DNA of 64,000 bases from NCBI RefSeq assembly GCF_003065385.1, contig NZ_CP023277.1:1142829-1206828 (forward strand), read 5' to 3'. Numbering within the stretch: position 1 is the first letter of the stretch; every line of letters begins with the position of its first letter. The DNA comes from Polynucleobacter acidiphobus (lineage in GTDB: Bacteria; Pseudomonadota; Gammaproteobacteria; Burkholderiales; Burkholderiaceae). The notes under the pieces were generated by a model, which worked only from the letters and a program-made list of their open reading frames with translations, ran no database searches and was not told the DNA's origin. The translations under genes and the position numbers were made by a program. This document shows, piece after piece, positions 16,842 through 24,789 of this stretch.

Positions 16842-18256
16842 GTTGAATAATCGTACTCGGGATATCTTTGGTAAGTGCTCAGATTCAAGACGTTCTCTTG
16901 GGGTAATGATTTCAGAGCCTTTTTAATCAACTTATAGATGTCGAGATCAAATTCGGGCTCCCCGCTCTTTAGAAGCTCTTCAATTTCTTGCTCACTGATG
17001 GCATTACCCAGGTAGCACCAATGATCAAAGAGGTGCAAATCCTCCCCTTCCCGAATCCCGATGGCTCCTGAGTAGGGCCAAATCGCTACTTTTAATTTGA
17101 GTAAAGCGGTTTGTAGCCGTAGGTCATGAATCGCTCGAGGCTCTGCTCCAATGCATGCTCCTTTACACTGCTTCACATGAAAGCCAAAGCAAGGACTTCC
17201 GGTCGTTAACTTTTCAAAGCCTAAGAGTCCCTCACAGAGTTGATTACGTTTGGCAATTGACTGTAGGGTTTGGGTGGCCTCACGCTTACTGTAAAAGAGT
17301 CCATACAAATGATCTTGCTTGCCTGGTTGCAGTTCATGGTGATTCACAAGGCGCAGTTCTAGGTGATTGGGTCCTTTTATAAGCTGCCAGGCACATAAAT
17401 CCCGTGAGCGGCGTAATTTAATGTTTAAGCTCGGTAGTTTCTCTTTAATCAGGCGCGATTCTAGGAGTAAAGCCCCCAACTCACCACTGGTTTCAATCCA
17501 GTCAATGTCTCGCACTTGTAAAGAAAGCTTCATTTCTTTACGTTTCGTTAATGAGGCCTGAAAATGACTCATGACCCGCGCTCGCAGGTCATTGCTTTTC
17601 CCGATATAGAGGGGTTGCTTATTCTCGGCGTAAAAGAGATACACCCCGGGTCGGTTGGGGATCTCATCAATCAACTCACGATCAATATGCGGTGGAAGGC
17701 TCGGTCTTCCTAATAGATAATCAATTTGGGTCTGGAAATGCTCTTGATCAAAGGTGGCCTCGCAGCGCTGCCAGAACTGATGCAGTAATTTGGCATCGTC
17801 AAGCGCTCGGTGGCGATTTTCGACCTGGAGACCATGAACCGCGATCAGGGTATCCAGATTGTGCCTAGCCTGATTCGGAAATAGGCGTCGGGAGAGCTTT
17901 ACCGTACAAATCACCTTAGGGGAGAAATCAATTCCCAAGCGCTTGAACTCAGCTTTCAGAAAGCTGTAATCAAAGCGGGCATTATGGGCCACAAAGATCT
18001 TGTCTTTGAGCTCGAGGTACAACTCCTCTGCAATCTCAGCAAAACTAGGCTTTGCGCTCACCATAGTGGGGGTAATGCCCGTGAGCTGCTGAATATTATT
18101 CGGTATTGATACGCCTGGATTGATTAATCCCGACCATTCGGATACCTCTTGATTCTCAAGAGTCACGATGCCAACTTCGGTAATGCGATCTAAGTTAGCC
18201 CGCGAACCTGTGGTTTCAATGTCAACAAAGGCATAAATTGGATTTTTGGTGGGCAT
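16832..18256 (-). CDS. DnaQ-like 3'-5' exonuclease fused to GIY-YIG (UvrC/Cho-like) nuclease
   Basis: 474 residues. The N-terminal RNase T/DnaQ exonuclease (about 1-170) shows ExoI DIETTG, ExoII HNARFDYSFL and ExoIII HRALDDAKLL. The following GIY-YIG domain (about 200-280) has 'RPGVYLFYAENKQPLYIGKSNDLRARVMSHF'. The ~190-residue C-terminus resembles the region after GIY-YIG in Cho/UvrC ('FGFHVKQCKGACIG'). The fusion is known from several phyla and is usually annotated as a DNA polymerase III epsilon-like or excinuclease-related protein; a role in DNA repair is likely but not established. Its last codons lie inside repeat copy B. Confidence 0.88.
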   Translation of the reverse strand: MPTKNPIYAFVDIETTGSRANLDRITEVGIVTLENQEVSEWSGLINPGVSIPNNIQQLTGITPTMVSAKPSFAEIAEELYLELKDKIFVAHNARFDYSFLKAEFKRLGIDFSPKVICTVKLSRRLFPNQARHNLDTLIAVHGLQVENRHRALDDAKLLHQFWQRCEATFDQEHFQTQIDYLLGRPSLPPHIDRELIDEIPNRPGVYLFYAENKQPLYIGKSNDLRARVMSHFQASLTKRKEMKLSLQVRDIDWIETSGELGALLLESRLIKEKLPSLNIKLRRSRDLCAWQLIKGPNHLELRLVNHHELQPGKQDHLYGLFYSKREATQTLQSIAKRNQLCEGLLGFEKLTTGSPCFGFHVKQCKGACIGAEPRAIHDLRLQTALLKLKVAIWPYSGAIGIREGEDLHLFDHWCYLGNAISEQEIEELLKSGEPEFDLDIYKLIKKALKSLPQENVLNLSTYQRYPEYDYSTSV

Positions 18257-18409
18257 TACTTAGAAACGATCAGGTATTTAAGTCATTTATTATCAATGAA
18301 CCGGTTGATCTTTGCTAACTTAATGATTAATCAGCGCTCTAAATAGTCGTTACTAAACTGATGTTTACTTATGACTGTCGTTTAAAACGACAATTTCTCT
18401 AAGTAAATG

Positions 18410-18434
18410 AAAAAAATGGTCGCCGAAGCGACCG
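18410..18434 (-). terminator. Rho-independent terminator with C(UUCG)G tetraloop
   Basis: Read leftward, a GGTCGC stem closed by TTCG pairs with GCGACC and is followed by ATTTTTTT. It is the end of the leftward aox-DUF2076-coq7 unit, 80 bp past the coq7 stop. A separate palindrome, TGTCGTTT/AAACGACA, lies at 18376-18392. Confidence 0.85.
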
Positions 18435-18515
18435 AATTGAGGAAGAAAACAATATTGATACTAGCCTAGTTTTTCAGAATCGCATTCAATTTAACTATCA
18501 ATTTTGCGGATTTAG

Positions 18516-19073
18516 CTAGATTCGTCGGGCCAATGAAACTGCAAGTTTTGAACCAATTCCAACAACCATGCACCAAGCGGCTAGAACGAGCCCTGGAGGA
18601 TTTGATTGAATTAGGTCTTTAGCCTCATCGCGATGGTGCTGTTCATCGGCCTGACAACGTTGCAATAGGGATAGTAGCTCTTTAGGCCCACCAACAGACT
18701 GCATGTGATCAATTTGCTCCTGATAGTGCCGATCCACAAAAGTCTCTACAGCCGCTATCGTGGCATAGACTGATTTAGATCCAAAAAGAGCAGGGATAGC
18801 GCCAGTTAACCAGCCGGCCATTCTCCATGGACCAAGCAAACGGCTTCGGTTGCTTGACTCTAACCATTCTTCAACCAATTGAAGGTGCTCTTCTTCGGTC
18901 TTTAAATGATGCTTAGCAAAAGTGACTAATTCTTGATTACGATAAATTTGGGCAATCGTAATAATGCCTTGGTAAATGTAAACCGCTCCAGTCTCACCTG
19001 CGTGATCGGAACGTAGCTCACGAATTAAATGAGGAGTTAGCTCCGCTTGGGCTGGATTGAGGGCTAACTCCAT
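18516..19073 (-). CDS. Demethoxyubiquinone hydroxylase family protein (Coq7-like)
   Basis: 185 residues of the di-iron ferritin-like Coq7 family. The metal ligands are visible as RSDHAGETGAVYIY (Glu near residue 28), KTEEEHLQL (ExxH near 60), ETFVDRHY (Glu near 110) and ADEQHHRDEA (ExxH near 145). The N-terminal wording is closer to the mitochondrial-type Coq7 than to the usual betaproteobacterial enzyme. It would hydroxylate a ubiquinone precursor at the inner membrane. Its gene is 8 bp after the DUF2076 gene and downstream of aox, so a quinone-modifying or quinol-oxidising module is likely. Confidence 0.85.
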   Translation of the reverse strand: MELALNPAQAELTPHLIRELRSDHAGETGAVYIYQGIITIAQIYRNQELVTFAKHHLKTEEEHLQLVEEWLESSNRSRLLGPWRMAGWLTGAIPALFGSKSVYATIAAVETFVDRHYQEQIDHMQSVGGPKELLSLLQRCQADEQHHRDEAKDLIQSNPPGLVLAAWCMVVGIGSKLAVSLARRI

Positions 19074-19081
19074 ATTAAACC

Positions 19082-19651
19082 TTATACAAAGTCATCGCCG
19101 CCAAAATCACTATCGATTTGGTCTTGGAAATCATGTTGGTCATATTGAACCGTTCGTAGGTCATTATTAATTTCGCCAGAGCCCAACGGACCTATGTTTG
19201 GCTGGTTTTGATTATGGCTCAACATATTCTGAATGCCTTGATAGAGCATCGATCCAACCACCACCCCAGCAGCAGTAGTTGCAATGGTTCCTAATAAACC
19301 AGTGCCCCAGGCACTCGGTTGATTTGGGGAACCCGCATTCGTCTTGGTTGTCTGGAGTGGCGCATTAGTCGGGGGCGAACCTGGCGCCCTACCCCAGGCA
19401 TTATGGTCATTGATAAAACTGGTTGGCTTAGCCTGCGCGTTTACAACCTGTAGCTCAGTAAGTTGTTTTTGGGTAGCCTGCAGGGCTAACTCCAGCCCTA
19501 GTGCGCGCTGAACCAACAAATAAGTTGTATCGGGATTATCTCTGGTGCTGTCTGTAATCAATTTATCCGCATCAAGGTCTTTTGGATTTGCCTGAGTATT
19601 TTTTAATTGCTCAAGAAACTTCTCAAGCATTACTTTTTCGTTGGAGTTCAT
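19082..19651 (-). CDS. DUF2076 domain-containing protein
   Basis: 189 residues. The N-terminal ~85 residues fit DUF2076 ('LEKFLEQLKNTQANPKDLDADKLI...NPDTTYLLVQRALGLELAL'). A Pro/Asn/Gly-rich linker follows, with one hydrophobic segment (about 120-142, 'GLLGTIATTAAGVVVGSMLYQGI') and an acidic C-terminus ending FGGDDFV. Function is unknown; the family is often described as periplasmic or membrane-associated. It is encoded 22 bp after the aox reading frame and 8 bp before coq7. Confidence 0.85.
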   Translation of the reverse strand: MNSNEKVMLEKFLEQLKNTQANPKDLDADKLITDSTRDNPDTTYLLVQRALGLELALQATQKQLTELQVVNAQAKPTSFINDHNAWGRAPGSPPTNAPLQTTKTNAGSPNQPSAWGTGLLGTIATTAAGVVVGSMLYQGIQNMLSHNQNQPNIGPLGSGEINNDLRTVQYDQHDFQDQIDSDFGGDDFV

Positions 19652-19673
19652 TGCTGGTTATTCCTTCCATTGA

Positions 19674-20285
19674 CTAGGACGTTTTACGCTGTTCATCGTA
19701 TTCTTTGGCAAATTGATGATTGGTATCACGATGATGGGCCTCATCCTCACGCACGGCGATTACCACATCACGTAATGTTGCATCCGGAGCTAATTTCCAA
19801 TAATCAATTGCTATTTTGGGTGCTGGAATATTGGGGGTTCTTCCAGAATCAATCTCTTTGAGGTACTCAGTGTAGGAGTACACGGCCTCTTCCTCAAAAT
19901 AGCCAACGATACGATGGGCTGTTCGCGGAAAGAATACATAAATCACAAAAAATAGATTTCAAAAGATGGCTTGGGCAATTAATACCAAATACCGTTCAAA
20001 CAAATTAGGTTTAGCAATCTCAATGAACGTCATTAAATGCATGCGTTCATTTTCGGCTTCGGCCAGCAAGGTACGGATCTTAGGACCGTAGCCGACCCGC
20101 ATGCGTCGTAAGCTAGTCAAGTGGGTCCACATTCCAGCAACCATCCCTGGCACACCCGCTACGGTCTCTAATACAACGGCGCGATGCCCATACCGAGTTT
20201 TAAAAAAGGTATCAGCAAAGAACCGCATACTTTTGGTAAAGGTCAAGGCAATGCGATCAGAAATGGTGATGGGTTGATAGTGCAT
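19674..20285 (-). pseudogene. aox: Alternative oxidase interrupted by an in-frame TGA
   Basis: Reading from ATG at 20285, the frame gives 108 residues, a TGA at 19959-19961, then another 94 residues in the same frame. The two parts join seamlessly as a cyanide-insensitive quinol oxidase. Di-iron ligands appear before the stop (Glu40 in VLETVAGVPGMV, ExxH at 80-83 in ENERMH) and after it (GYFEEEAV near 131, REDEAHHRD near 183), and [16 protein letters not shown] is highly characteristic. The TGA sits where relatives have an aromatic residue, so TGG (Trp) to TGA is the simplest origin. Without readthrough, the product lacks half the active site. A GTG at 19944-19946 could restart translation, but that fragment would also be inactive. 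Confidence 0.85.
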
Positions 20286-20487
20286 TAACAAACTATAAAC
20301 AGTTGTGCCTTTTCGTGTATGCCGCCAATCCAGGTGGGGCTCTTCTGCCTATGGGCGCCAATAGGTAAATGTCACATTAAATTGACAGCTCTTATACCAA
20401 TGATGCTAACAGGTCATTTATAGGACTTGCAAAAGCAAGAAAGCATGTTAGGCGCTATATTGAAATCTCAAACAAATGGAGGTTTCA

Positions 20488-20727
20488 ATGAAAAAACTGC
20501 TCGTATCAACTGTCCTACTCGCTGCCTCTGGTCTTGCCTTAGCTCATGGTTGTCCAGGTGAGATGAAAAAAATTGATGCCGCTATGCCCACTACTAAATT
20601 AAGTGCTCAAGATACTGCAAAAGTAAAAGAGCTTCGCGCCAAAGGTGAAGAGCAACACAAAGCCGGCCAGCACACTGAGTCCATGAAGTCTTTAGCTGAT
20701 GCAAAGAAGGTTATGGGAATCCAATAA
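20488..20727 (+). CDS. Small exported protein of unknown function, copy 2
   Basis: A 79-residue paralogue of the 12708-12947 protein, identical at 73 of 79 positions, with the same signal peptide and HGCPGEMKKIDAAMP start of the mature chain. I chose the ATG at 20488 (preceded by GGAGG) over one four codons upstream. It is divergent from the aox unit. The upstream regions of the two copies look unrelated, so they may be differently regulated. Confidence 0.85.
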   Translation: MKKLLVSTVLLAASGLALAHGCPGEMKKIDAAMPTTKLSAQDTAKVKELRAKGEEQHKAGQHTESMKSLADAKKVMGIQ

Positions 20728-20845
20728 ACAGAGAATAGATTAACTAATATTTGAAGTGCTATCCGTTATTTGCAACTCAAAACCATATTTTTCGCTACAG
20801 CTAAATAAAATCTAAAGGCATCATGTAGTTCGATGTCTTCGTTCG

Positions 20846-20873
20846 AATACCACTCTTAGGAGTGGTATTTTTT
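20846..20873 (+). terminator. Rho-independent terminator
   Basis: AATACCACTC pairs with GAGTGGTATT around a 4-nt loop, followed by a short T run. It lies 118 bp after the small exported protein gene and just beyond the stop of the converging micro-ORF at 20872. Confidence 0.75.
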
Positions 20874-20991
20874 AATGATCTGAAGTCTGATCGTGATCCT
20901 TAGGCCTTCTGCTGCCATAAATAATGATTAAAAGAGTTGCTAAGCCAACTCCCATGAAAATAAAGCCCAAGGTGTAATGAGTAATTTCCAT
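20872..20991 (-). CDS. 39-residue single-span membrane micro-protein
   Basis: A short frame starting MEITHYTLGF, with one hydrophobic span (about residues 7-25, with GFIFMGVGLATLLIIIYG) and a charged His/Asp-rich tail (SRRPKDHDQTSDH). It begins 2 bp after the stop of the next micro-ORF and uses that gene's end (GGTGAG) as ribosome site, which supports translation. It is part of the lone cytochrome b unit. Size and topology recall small respiratory-complex subunits such as CydX or CcoQ, but no family is recognised. Confidence 0.6.
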   Translation of the reverse strand: MEITHYTLGFIFMGVGLATLLIIIYGSRRPKDHDQTSDH

Positions 20992-20993
20992 GA

Positions 20994-21143
20994 TTACTCA
21001 CCGTTTGTTGATTGAAAATTCTCTTGATGAGCTTTCGCGTGTTTGGCACATAAAGGATTTAACTTTTTACTCATCAAATAGATAATGGCTACAGTGCCTG
21101 TACCAGCCACAAAAGCATTGAATAATGCAAACTTGAATAACAT
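20994..21143 (-). CDS. 49-residue membrane micro-protein
   Basis: A short frame starting MLFKFALFNAFVAG, with one hydrophobic span (about residues 4-23), then 'MSKKLNPLCAKHAKAHQ' containing one Cys and two His residues. GGGAG lies 7 bases before the ATG. It is 98 bp downstream of the cytochrome b gene and 2 bp from the 39-residue gene. The unit looks like cytochrome b plus two tiny membrane proteins. Function unknown. Confidence 0.6.
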   Translation of the reverse strand: MLFKFALFNAFVAGTGTVAIIYLMSKKLNPLCAKHAKAHQENFQSTNGE

Positions 21144-21241
21144 TTCAATCTCCCTAAAAAAGATTAAGTTTTAGCTTAACAGTTTTTAAGCCATTAGGTA
21201 CAAATAAGTTACTGATTAATATCTTCTATTATTCTTATGGA

Positions 21242-22642
21242 TTAGTGCGCCTCAAAGGTCACGCGATCGGGCACGGGCTTGAATTTGCCCATCTTGCTCC
21301 ACCAAGGCATAGCAAAGAAGAATGCCAAATAGTAAATTGTGCAAATCTGCGAGATCTTCTCAAAGAGTGGTGACGGTGGCTTGATACCCAGATAGCCCAA
21401 AATCACAAAGCTCACAACAAAAATACCGTAAATGTATTTATGAAAATCTGGGCGATAACGGATCGAGCGCACCGGGGATTTATCAAGCCAAGGCAAGAAA
21501 AACAGGATCACGACCGTACCGCCCATGATGACCACACCCCAAAACTTGGCATCTAATGCGTAAAAACCAAGCGCCAGAGCTGCCAAAATACCAGCGCACA
21601 CACCTTTAACCCGAATGTCTTTGTTGGTCTTGATAACCATCCCCAAAATCACCGCACACAAAATCCACAAGGGGATCAAGAATGGGGTCGTCGTCGCACG
21701 CAGCATTGAATAAAACGGCGTGAAGTACCACACCGGCGCAATGTGCGACGGCGTTTGTAAGGGATCCGCCGGAATGAAGTTATTTGCCTCTAAGAAGTAA
21801 CCTCCCATCTCAGGCGCAAAGAACACAATGGCGGCGAAGATCATGAGGAACACACCCAGACCCATAATGTCATGCACGGAGTAGTACGGGTGGAACGGAA
21901 TCCCATCGACTGGCTTACCGGTGGCATCTAAATTGTTCTTAATATCAATACCGTCTGGGTTGTTTGATCCCACTTCATGTAAAGCAATAATGTGAGCGGC
22001 GACTAAACCGACCAAGACCAATGGCAAGGCGATCACGTGCAAGGAGAAGAAGCGGTTTAGGGTGGCATCGCCCACCACATAATCACCACGCAGCCAAAGG
22101 GCTAAATCTGGACCAATTAAAGGAATAGCGGCAAAGAGATTAATAATCACCTGAGCGCCCCAGTAGGACATTTGGCCCCAGGGCAAGAGATAGCCTAAGA
22201 AGGCTTCGGCCATGAGCAACAAGAAGATGGTACAACCAAAGATCCAAATCAGTTCACGCGGTTTTTGATAGGAACCATAGATCAAGCCACGGAACATATG
22301 CAGGTACACCACCACAAAGAACATCGAGGCGCCAGTGGAGTGCATATAGCGAATCAACCATCCCCAAGGCACCTCGCGCATGATGTACTCCACCGAGTCA
22401 AATGCCTTCATGGCATCCGGTTTGTAGTTCATCACCAAGAAAATGCCGGTTACAATCTGAATGGCTAACACCACAATCGCTAAGGAGCCAAAAAAGTACC
22501 AGAAGTTAAAGTTCTTGGGAGCATAGTACTCACTCATATGCTCTTTAAAGAGCTTACTCAATGGAAAACGTGAATCGACCCAGGCCAGGCCCTTTTGGGC
22601 AACAGAGGCGTTATCAGGGACTTTAATTTCTTGGAATGCCAT
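21242..22642 (-). CDS. petB: Cytochrome b (bc1-complex type), stand-alone
   Basis: A full 466-residue cytochrome b with eight or nine membrane helices. Both haem-ligand histidine pairs are present (MHSTGA...YLHMF and FSLHV...AAHI, 14 apart each), and the Qo-site motif is PVWY, the form common in beta- and gammaproteobacteria. Normally petB lies between petA (Rieske) and petC (cytochrome c1), but neither is here. It is followed by two micro membrane ORFs and lies near alternative oxidase and Coq7. It could be a recent duplicate of the chromosomal petB or a subunit of an unusual quinol-oxidising complex. Confidence 0.9.
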   Translation of the reverse strand: MAFQEIKVPDNASVAQKGLAWVDSRFPLSKLFKEHMSEYYAPKNFNFWYFFGSLAIVVLAIQIVTGIFLVMNYKPDAMKAFDSVEYIMREVPWGWLIRYMHSTGASMFFVVVYLHMFRGLIYGSYQKPRELIWIFGCTIFLLLMAEAFLGYLLPWGQMSYWGAQVIINLFAAIPLIGPDLALWLRGDYVVGDATLNRFFSLHVIALPLVLVGLVAAHIIALHEVGSNNPDGIDIKNNLDATGKPVDGIPFHPYYSVHDIMGLGVFLMIFAAIVFFAPEMGGYFLEANNFIPADPLQTPSHIAPVWYFTPFYSMLRATTTPFLIPLWILCAVILGMVIKTNKDIRVKGVCAGILAALALGFYALDAKFWGVVIMGGTVVILFFLPWLDKSPVRSIRYRPDFHKYIYGIFVVSFVILGYLGIKPPSPLFEKISQICTIYYLAFFFAMPWWSKMGKFKPVPDRVTFEAH

Positions 22643-22665
22643 GGTTAATCAGTTAGATTTAGTAT

Positions 22666-22842
22666 TCAATAGTTCAGATTAGCATCGTTACGCAGTTTTT
22701 GCTGAGCCTCTTTAGTAATCGCAGACTCAATAAACCCCCTTTGAAGCAATGGTTTTATAAGCCGGATACAGCGATCGGTCGCTAAGCAGCTCGGGACTAA
22801 ATCCAGTACAGTAAAAGAATCACTGAAGACTATTTCACGTTC
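22666..22842 (-). pseudogene. Possible frameshifted C-terminal gene remnant
   Basis: Read leftward, one frame gives 'SPELLSDRSLYPAYKTIASKG' and, after a run of five G residues (about 22737-22741), the neighbouring frame continues 'FIESAITKEAQQKLRND' to a TGA at 22666-22668. The join reads like the C-terminus of a soluble protein broken by a one-base insertion. No family is recognised and the case is weak; the region also contains the upstream sequence of gpx. Confidence 0.25.
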
Positions 22843-23316
22843 ATGCTCCCAGATATACCGCTAATCCGAATTGACAACACCGTCGATAATTTAGCGAATT
22901 ACCGTGATAAGGTGTTATTGGTTGTTAACGTCGCAAGCGAATGTGGTTTTACTTCGCAATACCGCGGTTTGGAGGTCCTGTATCGGGATTTCAAAGATCG
23001 CGGCTTTGAAATACTTGCCTTTCCCTGTAATCAGTTTGGCAATCAAGAGCCGGGTGATTCTGAGCAAATCGCAAACTTTTGCAAAACCAACTATCAAATT
23101 ACGTTTCCCTTATTCAAAAAAATCGAAGTAAATGGAGCGGGAACACACCCTTTTTTTAATTTTCTAAAAGATTCGGCACCGGGTCTTTTGGGATCAACAA
23201 CCATTAAGTGGAATTTCACAAAATTTTTGATTAATCGGTCGGGCAAAGTCATTCAACGCTTTGCGCCCACAAGCGCTCCGGTCAGTATTGGACGCACGAT
23301 TCGAGAGGTACTCTAA
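22843..23316 (+). CDS. gpx: Glutathione peroxidase family thiol peroxidase
   Basis: 157 residues, the usual length for bacterial enzymes. The peroxidatic Cys is in NVASECGFTSQY (about residue 35), followed by the conserved FPCNQFGNQEPG (about 63-74, resolving-Cys region) and WNFTKFLI (about 127). It reduces hydroperoxides, probably with thioredoxin. It stands 15 bp upstream of the folE reading frame, so gpx-folE-folB form one rightward unit. Confidence 0.92.
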   Translation: MLPDIPLIRIDNTVDNLANYRDKVLLVVNVASECGFTSQYRGLEVLYRDFKDRGFEILAFPCNQFGNQEPGDSEQIANFCKTNYQITFPLFKKIEVNGAGTHPFFNFLKDSAPGLLGSTTIKWNFTKFLINRSGKVIQRFAPTSAPVSIGRTIREVL

Positions 23317-23331
23317 ACCAATGGCTATTTC

Positions 23332-24021
23332 ATGAGCCCTAAGCTACCCATTTCAACCATCTTACGTCAACGAATTAAAGCAAAAAAACTCCGTTTTCAT
23401 GCGCGAGATAATATTTCGGCGGTCATTCAGTCTGGTGAATTGGGTCTTCTAATCGAAGAAGTGAGCGAAAAAATTGAAGGGGTCTTACAAAGCTTAGTAA
23501 TTGATACTGCCAACGACCACAATACACACAATACATGCCGGCGTGTGGCTAAAATGTTTATTCTTGAGGTATTCCAGGGACGCTATCTTCCGCAGCCTGA
23601 TTTACCGGTGACTCCCAAAAAGATATCCGCTAGTGAGCTCACAATTCTTGGTCCAATTACAGTCCGAGGTGTTTGTTCCCATCATCTCTGCCCCATTATG
23701 GGACGGCTTTGGATTGGCATCCTGCCAAATAAGAACAATGACTCCATCAGCCCTTCAAAATACGCTCGACTGACAAATTGGATCATGTCGCGACCACAAA
23801 TCTAAGAGGAGGCAGTTGTTCAGCTTGCACAAATGATCGAACATCAGATATCACCCGATGGCCTTGCCATTGTGATGAATGCCGATCATAGTTGTATCCA
23901 GTGGCGCGGTACTAACGATAATGAATCTAGAAAGACAAATAGTGTCATGCGCGGTTTGTTCTTAAAAAATAGTAATTTACGTAAAGAATTCTTATCCCTA
24001 ATTGCAATGGAATCATCATGA
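23332..24021 (+). pseudogene. folE: GTP cyclohydrolase I (FolE-like) interrupted by an in-frame TAA
   Basis: The frame runs 157 codons to a TAA at 23803-23805, then continues in the same frame for 72 more codons with unmistakable FolE sequence. Before the stop are the zinc site (VCSHHLCPIMG, about residues 120-130), 'CRRVAKMF' and 'SKYARLTNWIMSRPQI'. After it come 'EEAVVQLAQMIEHQISPDG' and 'NADHSCIQWRG'. CAA to TAA is the simplest change. The truncated protein would miss part of the substrate pocket. QWRG rather than TMRG suggests a divergent FolE paralogue, so folate synthesis may not depend on it. Confidence 0.85.
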
Positions 24022-24410
24022 CAAGCGCCTATGTTGAGCTCACCGCCCTCAAACTAAAGACAAAAATTGGAACTTACGGCCCCAGAGAACCTCGTCCAAA
24101 ACAGCATGTATTGGATCTTAAGCTTTGGATCGATCGAAAACTCGTTCTCATTGATGAAGACCGCATGGATCGAGTCTTTGACTACGATGAACTTATTCGC
24201 GACATTGACATACTGGCTGGCGATAGCCATTATGAAACGCAAGAACGACTGATTACTCGAATCGTGGAGGCCTGTGCAAGCTATAGTGCGATTGAATCAG
24301 TTGAGATTGGCCTAACAAAATTTCCAGTGCGAGCAAGTACTGGACATCTGGGCATTCGACTTCATGTGGATACTAAAAAAATGGCTCAAATCCGAAAAAG
24401 CCTTCTCTAA
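24018..24410 (+). CDS. folB: Dihydroneopterin aldolase/epimerase family protein
   Basis: A 130-residue FolB-fold protein: 'LTALKLKTKIGTYGPREPRPKQHVLDLKLWID' at the N-terminus, 'FDYDELIRDI' near residue 55, the catalytic-type Glu in 'YETQERLITRIVEACAS' near 75 and 'VEIGLTKFPVRA' near 97. It overlaps the end of folE by 4 bp (ATGA), consistent with a pterin pathway operon. It looks intact although folE is broken. Confidence 0.88.
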   Translation: MTSAYVELTALKLKTKIGTYGPREPRPKQHVLDLKLWIDRKLVLIDEDRMDRVFDYDELIRDIDILAGDSHYETQERLITRIVEACASYSAIESVEIGLTKFPVRASTGHLGIRLHVDTKKMAQIRKSLL

Positions 24411-24789
24411 CGCGAATAGGCCCGAATCATACTAATGATCTCATCGTATATTCGGCGTATTTTTATAATGAGACTCATGAGCCCTTGCGTAAGCGTGATT
24501 TTTCCAACTGATCACTACTAAGCTTTGTGTAATTTACTAATGGGTGATAGCCCATTTGATAGCAGTTGCAATGTTTTCCAAGTATCCAACGCGCAAGCCG
24601 AAATCGAATATTTTGAAGCATTTTGAACCTCATATGAAATAGTGAAATCAATGAAAATGGCTACTACCGATTCATTATGGCTGAAATTATTGGATGCTTT
24701 CAAAAAAATTATTATTGAGCCAGATCAACCTAGATCCCTAAAATTGACTGGGTTATGCCCTTATAAAATAACTCTTTTTCTTTAATCCA
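24411..24789. other. Intergenic stretch without a recognised gene
   Basis: About 380 bp between folB and the MpaB-like gene. There is one 61-codon frame on the minus strand (24518-24703) with no ribosome site or recognised family. I see no terminator, tRNA or strong repeat. Confidence 0.5.

Noticed and set aside
18376..18392. TGTCGTTT/AAACGACA palindrome as another copy of the GTCGGG family
   Set aside because: The core differs (GTCGTTT, not GTCGGG) and it lacks the AAATTC flank; probably unrelated.
24518..24703. 61-codon minus-strand frame
   Set aside because: No ribosome site, no known family, and codon pattern looks random.
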